From contig OW028575.1 of assembly GCA_932294295.1 (NCBI GenBank), positions 18,852,058-18,916,057 of the forward strand: DNA of 64,000 nucleotides, in the 5' to 3' direction. Under the pieces are notes generated by a model. That model saw nothing but the letters and a program-made list of their open reading frames with translations. It did not search any database and was not told the DNA's origin. This DNA is from Alitta virens (lineage: Eukaryota > Annelida > Polychaeta > Phyllodocida > Nereididae). Below are positions 58,842-64,000 of this stretch, piece after piece (position 1 is the stretch's first letter; each line of letters starts with the position of its first letter). The position numbers and the translations under genes are program-made.

Positions 58842-60674
58842 GCGTGAGAGCCATGCTAGGTAAGACCATACCACACATTACTTCAATCATAATTATACAT
58901 TCTACTGCATGTACTGTACATCTTTAAGACTTGCTCGCTGGACTTTCTGTACTATTCGTTCATACGTTACCATTTCCACCTAATTAGCTGAGTTTAATAA
59001 GTTTGCCAACAGTAGATGCATAATTCGATGGGGATTAGAGCAGCAACTGGGCAGACGCCTCAGTTAGCAGTACTATAGGATGGTGCAGTGGATGGGGAAA
59101 AGCATCGAGTAAAAATGGGCAGTAATGAGACGGGGCCCTCGGTCCAGGCTGCCCTGATAACAAGCTGATTAAAACAAACCACAGGCCACGGGCTATTAGG
59201 GCTGGGCACGCACTGCAAGGGATCTGAGCAGCTCACAACAGATCGGAGGAGCTCACTGCAGCTCAGAGCAGATAACAGTCGTTGCTCATGCACTGATACT
59301 ATGGCAGACAGGATGGGATAAACGGAGGAGTTTCTCAGAGGCAGGGTATTTAAGGCACGGCACAACCAGACTGCTAGGTCACGTAATTTCCAGTACTGTG
59401 TTGTAGTTTTCTTTTTGTTTTTCTTTTGGTTTTTTAGCTACAAATGGTGACAATTTCCAGTACGTTAAGTACTAAGTTTAATACTTCTAACTCCATGAAT
59501 ACCCCTGAAAAAGTTAAACTTCATTTCATGTCATTCTTTGATATCTTTCTCCACGAAACAAGACCAACTGTCAAAGGCAGATGGGCCAACTGTTGTTCCA
59601 TAAACAGGAATGCACATGACCAGCTAGATGCCGCATCAGTGATGTATGGCTCCATCTCATACCCATCATCTTGTGCAAGGACCTGTTGCTGAAGATAGTC
59701 TGAGCTTGGCAAACAGTCTATTGTGCAAAGGTCAGAGAATGTCTGGCTGCATGATGCAAAGATCATGTACACAAGATACAGTAAATAAAACCATATACCA
59801 CAAGAAACAGTTTCATTGTCACTGACTATCCATTAACTTCACTGCTCAGGTGATGGTTCTAGCCCTATTTTGATACAAAATAATGAAAATGCCCTGACTG
59901 GGCTAAAATATGCTATAAATTATTGAGGTGTTCTCAGCCAAATATTGCAGTACCATAAAACGACATTCTATGACACAGAAGGAACTGCTCATTGTTTCTT
60001 GTAACATCAAATTCACAAACGATTTCTCAATGTGTTGTTTTTCTTCAACACAACAGTGTTAGCTAGGCGTCTTGCAGCAACATATCTTGGCCAGTTGAAC
60101 CAACGAGAGACATTTCAGTCCTAGGTCTCTGTTATTTGGTCTGCCTGGGCGTTTCTCAATGGCTCCATGCGGACGGTAGACAGATGGGGGCATTAGTCAC
60201 AAGTCTATCTGCCACAAACAGAAACATTCAAGACATCCAGGGCGCCCCCTTGCGACTGCTAAACAGACAAGACTGAGGTCCAGACACCGCCCAAATATCG
60301 CCCAAGCTCAGAGTGCTGTTCAACGGGCATCATGTGCGAATAACTGTCCCCATACGTCACTGAGATGGCTTCGGTGGTTTTAGAGGCTGCAGGCAATGCG
60401 AGACATCTTATCCGCATCTTTATGGGGCCGACAGTACAAAGACAACAAGCAGACTGCTGTATAAAAACAAGGAATGTCTAACAACACAAGTTCGCTGTTT
60501 ACTTTCGTGTTGTCCACAAAAAGTTAAGTCAGCAGTCGATATTGCTACACAAGTTTGTTTCCCCCCCCCCCCCCCCTTCTTTTGTTTTTGCTAAGAACAT
60601 TTCTGAAAAGTTCGTTTGTAATGCAAATCTTATTTGGATCTCTATTCATCCAAGTTTGGATTCAATAGCTTGTC
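58842..60674. other. Non-coding stretch with a poly-C run
   Basis: (C)16 lies at 60561-60576. Degenerate GAGCTCACTGCAGCTCAGAG words lie around 59225-59275. Nothing else was recognised. Confidence 0.5.
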
Positions 60675-60882
60675 TTACAGCCAATTTCAACGACATGGAA
60701 ACTAATCTCATAGTATCGGAGAAACTAAAGTCTAAACGCCAGAGGACGTCATGTGAGTCCAGGAATCTTATTGGTTGAGTGACTGTCTTGACCAATGGTA
60801 GTCCTGGGTACACATGACGTCCTCTGGAGCTTAGCTTTCAAGTCTGCGAGATTAGTTTCTAAGTCTATGAAATGGCTGTAAA
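60675..60882. mobile_element. Foldback element / long hairpin
   Basis: Two arms of about 90 bp are imperfect inverse complements around a short loop. Perfect blocks are TTACAGCCA at the outer ends, GAAACTAATCTC (60698-60709) against 60848-60859, CCAGAGGACGTCATGTG (60739-60755) against 60811-60827, and ATTGGT/ACCAAT at the loop. One 9-nt indel separates the arms. Nothing is coded inside. It resembles a foldback MITE, and its transcript could form a long hairpin. No target-site duplication was established. Confidence 0.8.
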
Positions 60883-60975
60883 CTGTGCATAGTGTTTCGA
60901 GTTTTTCGACAAATTAAATTGAACAATTTTTCTCAAAGAAGTCACATTGCTTTAAGGACATTCATTAGATATATG

Positions 60976-61012
60976 CAGCCATTCATTACAGCCATTTATT
61001 ACAGCCATTCTG
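60976..61012. repeat. 13-bp tandem repeat, three copies
   Basis: CAGCCATTCATTA, CAGCCATTTATTA and CAGCCATTCTGA follow in tandem at 60976, 60989 and 61002, at the edge of the next regulatory-like block. Confidence 0.85.
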
Positions 61013-61260
61013 ATGCGTTTATCAGTAATTTTTAAAGCGAAAATGCTCCCCAGGGTTGACACGCCATTTCATTAATTATTGGTAAATATCACGCCATTCT
61101 GATGATAAAGAGAAATTGCCCATTTGCCAATATCGTCTCAATCTGCACGCAGCCTTCGTCAAGGATTTTAATGTCAACACAGAATTAAATTGACATAAAA
61201 ACAATCACAAGCGGTAGAACATGATCACAAATCCTCAAAAATTGTTTGTTTGATGTCTTG
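61013..61260. promoter_or_regulatory. Candidate cis-regulatory block
   Basis: Contains GCGTTTATCAGTAATTTTTA, CATTTCATTAATTATTGG, AATATCACGCCATTC and GGATTTTAATGTCAAC. No frame is open. The homeodomain-like core density is comparable with 54680-55060. Texture-based assignment only. Confidence 0.22.
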
Positions 61261-61858
61261 TAATTACCATGTTGAACAAAAACCGACATAGTAGTCATGG
61301 AGGTTCTACAAGACAAGTTTAAATCTTTGAAAAAATTAAATAAAAAACAAGGAGTAGTCAACTCTGACAGAATGATTATGACACCAACTGTAACACAGTT
61401 CTAACAAACATAGCAAGAATCGATAGGAAAACACACCCACTAGGAGGCAGTGCCAGTCAACATCGACTACCACCCCACCTTGTGGTACTACAGTGCAACA
61501 CGAAGCTCAAGATTCCATCCTATCACGATGGGGATTCTACTCTTAATTCCATGGCCCACTTTGAAAGAGTCCACTTCATTGTATTGGCCACTTTAAATCT
61601 CACGCGTTTCAATCTCTGAATGATATTTATTTTCTCAAGTTATCACTATTCCTTTAAGATAACTTTGGGGCAAACAAAAAGGTGATGACATGTAGTGTTG
61701 AATTCATCCACTAGGCGGACCGTTGCATTCAGCAAGTGCTGCCACCTACTACTCACACCCATCAGTGACATGGATGTACTGTGGGCGTTCTTCCCGGCAA
61801 CTGAACCCACCCTCTGCAGCATTGCTTAATTACCCTGAGTTTTAAACAAGCACATTAC
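61261..61858. other. Non-coding stretch
   Basis: Nothing recognisable beyond scattered short frames. It lies on the transcript-downstream side of the candidate minus-strand exon B. Confidence 0.5.
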
Positions 61859-61905
61859 CTGACATACTGCTATGACTCATTTCTATCGTGGCAAGTAGCA
61901 CTCAC
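61859..61905 (-). other. Candidate recursive-splice exon B (47 nt)
   Basis: On the minus strand a pyrimidine tract ending CTCTTTGCAG at 61906 abuts GTGAGTGC. After 47 nt a second 5' splice site follows, CAG|GTAATG, at 61858. All three forward frames of the 47 nt contain a stop, so it could not be an ordinary in-frame coding exon. That fits an RS-exon, which is normally removed through its own leading 5' splice site. The sequence 61897-61919 is identical over 23 bases to 36527-36549, about 25.4 kb away. No transcript evidence is available. Confidence 0.42.
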
Positions 61906-61919
61906 CTGCAAAGAGAAAA

Positions 61920-63586
61920 AGAAACCATGAGCAATGATTGAATTCACACCACAACTAGGTATAATAGTGAAAGTTAAGTTTGTAACATTCCAAGGGTGTG
62001 ATAAATGCAGAAGTATGTTGCAAACACATTTAAACTGTATATCGGAAATTAAAGCCTGCTTCCAATCATACATAAGTTGTGACCTTTGTGACCTTTGCAT
62101 TTTGCCCTGTGATGAGAATCATCACCCTGTTCAGTATAGTGTGAACCTTTCAAAGGATTCTATCCTCATTTCCTAATCTAGCTTTTCTTGGTAAGTTTGA
62201 CCAGTTGACGAACACCCTGGTGATGTCATATGACAGGTAAGAGTCATGCCATGACAGGTGACAGTGTCAAATGGGGCTGGGCTATGGTCAAGATCTGTCA
62301 AGTGTCGTGTCAGTCTGTCCGGGGCTTGCTACCATTAGCCGAACAATCTGCTGGTCTTGTACTTGTCACAGTTGTTTAGTGCCCTACACATCTTTCTTAA
62401 TGCATCCCTTTGTACTGCTACCAAATACAAATCACTCCAAAATAGAAAGGATAAAAGAAAACGGGTGTTAGTAATGAAGGTCTCACGTTCGGTGGTAGTT
62501 TACAACTTATTTAAGAATATTTCATATAGGAAATATTAGTCACAAAGACGCCATGGATTGTAAATCTTTGTACTGAATTGCATTTTTAAAATTTCTATGC
62601 ACAAGGTTATTCAATATTTAAACTCTATTGAAGGAGTGAGTGACAACATGGTGTGGACTCCCAACTTCCTCATCATTACATTAACCATTGCCTGCTGGTC
62701 TTACAGGTAACTTAGATGCAGCCTAGTAGCACAGACAGGGACAATACAGTGCAATTATACTTCACCGACCCTAATAAGACTAACTGAATTTTCCAGGTTC
62801 TGGTATGGAGAGTGCTTCCTGTCTCCCACAATTCACTGCGAGTAATGAGGAGAGGATCACCCGAGACCTCTGTGCAATCCTGTTCATTAGACAAGAAATT
62901 AAAGGGATCCCCGAACACGGACACCAATTAAAGCCAGGGATTGTGTCATTGAATCAAGAAGTGGGGCTCACAATACTGCATTGTGGGTGAAACACTTCTC
63001 TACTGGCGAGAGGTTACAGAAACAGCCATTAGAACCATGAAGGCAAATTAAGAATGAGGCAACCTCTAATAAAATATAAAAATGTTAATCTGGGTTCATG
63101 TAATAGGTAACTCCCTTCTACTCGGAATATAAGATAAGATAAATCTTGATTTAAAGTCGGTTATCAATGAACAAAAAAAATAAGCATTAATGCTTGTCTC
63201 CGACTAAAATGACAATGAGACGATATGTACAGAGAAAAAATTGTTATCTGCTCTTATTGTGCTAAAAAGGGAGATAACTAATACACTATGTTCCATATCA
63301 GATCAATAGAAAAGATATCATGGTTGAGTTAATTCAGTATAAAGACTCATCACTCACTCAACAGAATCTCAGCCACCTCACAACAACATCCTTGGCAGGC
63401 CAATTTATATTTTTTCTCAACTCTGTGTGGAGTATTCAGCCTTGAAAATGGGGTTAACAGCAGAGGCTCGAGAGCTCACACTAGTGTCATCACCGTGGGT
63501 GCCTGATGCATAGTACCCACAGCACCCGAGTGCAAAAGAAAAGTTACCAGCTATGTAGACGAACTAGGTTTATATTTAAGGCTTAC
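61920..63586. other. Non-coding stretch
   Basis: Near 62220-62270 the word GACAGGT recurs (GACAGGTAAGAGTCATG, GACAGGTGACAG), including a good isolated plus-strand 5' splice match. A plus-strand CTTACAG|GTAACT lies at about 62706. Neither has a supported exon. Confidence 0.45.
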
Positions 63587-63622
63587 CTGCGAACGAGTTT
63601 ATTGGCGTACCTGATGTATCAA
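63587..63622 (-). other. Possible 36-nt microexon
   Basis: On the minus strand TATTCTTTTAG is followed by 36 nt and then a good 5' splice site, CGCAG|GTAAGCC. The length is divisible by three. One frame is open across it and reads DTSGTPINSFAG; the others contain stops. Symmetric 3-27-nt-class or slightly longer microexons occur in animal neuronal and signalling genes. I do not recognise the peptide. The CAG|GTAAG end could also be a weaker third recursive-type site, although the tract in front of it is not strongly pyrimidine. Confidence 0.28.
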
Positions 63623-64000
63623 CTAAAAGAATACTCTAGAGCATAATCTACAGTCTGGCGTGCATGAATAAGAAATCTGCAAGTTCCAAGTGAATTATAC
63701 ATCAAAGAAAGTGTCATAGCTCAGCTGCAATAGGAAACAGCTGGAAAAAAATATCTAGCCAGTTTCCTTAAATTGTCTCCTTGACACGCTAGTTCCTTTT
63801 TGGCTGAGATAACAGACTCTCGATCAGACGGAAATTCCTCCAGCACAATCGCTTCCTCCAAAGTGCTTATCTCGGTCCCCAGCCTCCTAAACTCTACATT
63901 TCGATTACACTGCTACGTTGCTAGCTGTCAAATATGCTCATTTGATATTCGAGCAGGTACAGTCGAACCGACAAAAACATAGTATTATTACTCATGCGAC
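63623..64000. other. Non-coding end of window
   Basis: No gene is recognised. TACAGTCGAACC at about 63958 resembles a pogo/Tigger-type terminus, but the window ends before a partner could be seen. Confidence 0.4.

Noticed and set aside
58482..58847. 121-residue frame with Ser-Thr-Gly-Asp-Ser-Ala-Gly repeats
   Set aside because: It lies inside the MITE and follows from the 21-bp period of its minisatellite; it stops just past the element boundary.
62690..62715. Plus-strand CTTACAG|GTAACT, a third recursive-type juxtaposition
   Set aside because: Its pyrimidine tract is short and interrupted, it is on the opposite strand to the strong pair, and single AG|GT matches of this quality are expected by chance.

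Overview
The window looks like animal nuclear DNA from an invertebrate; the species cannot be told from the sequence. It is gene-poor and moderately AT-rich. It carries an intact animal-type LINE, tRNA-derived SINE relics, inverted-repeat DNA transposons and many microsatellites. Canonical GT-AG splice signals are present, and there are no bacterial-style packed genes. Apart from the LINE, I found no protein-coding gene I would defend. Most open frames are short chance readings, several of them through triplet repeats. The likeliest setting is intron or regulatory desert of one large gene, probably on the minus strand because the best splice-like signals lie there.

Layout. 1-11.7 kb: non-coding, with a pentamer microsatellite (96-157), a (GCT)n tract (2092-2121), a 10-bp repeat (4021-4060), a nine-copy 23-bp minisatellite (5755-5960), a CpG-rich, homeodomain-site-bearing block (6400-6700) and one copy of a dispersed repeat (10621-10749). 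11.8-15.06 kb: a non-LTR retrotransposon with an uninterrupted endonuclease plus reverse transcriptase frame and an (AATA)n tail. 15-36 kb: non-coding, with several enhancer-like blocks, a four-copy 23-bp repeat, a YY1-like cluster, a long CTG/CTA tract and the second copy of the dispersed repeat (33012-33133). 36-44 kb: the first candidate recursive splice site (36535/36536), a SINE relic (40148-40337), a decayed DNA-transposon-like element (41282-41576), a perfect 10-bp hairpin, and a tRNA-like SINE head followed by a perfect 197-bp tandem duplication and a four-copy 20-bp repeat (42965-43493). 44-58 kb: mostly featureless, with two further SINE pieces and a homeodomain-motif-dense block (54680-55060). 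58.4-64 kb: an almost pristine Harbinger/Tourist-like MITE (58400-58838), a long foldback element (60675-60882), the second candidate recursive splice site (61905/61906) and a possible 36-nt microexon (63587-63622).

The most interesting pattern is a pair of minus-strand sites about 25.4 kb apart. They share 23 identical bases in which a polypyrimidine 3' splice site abuts a 5' splice site, and each is followed 47-56 nt later by a second 5' splice site. That is the architecture described for recursive splicing with RS-exons in very long introns. If it is real, the sense LINE strand runs antisense to the host gene, a common arrangement for intronic LINEs. All host-gene statements are inference.
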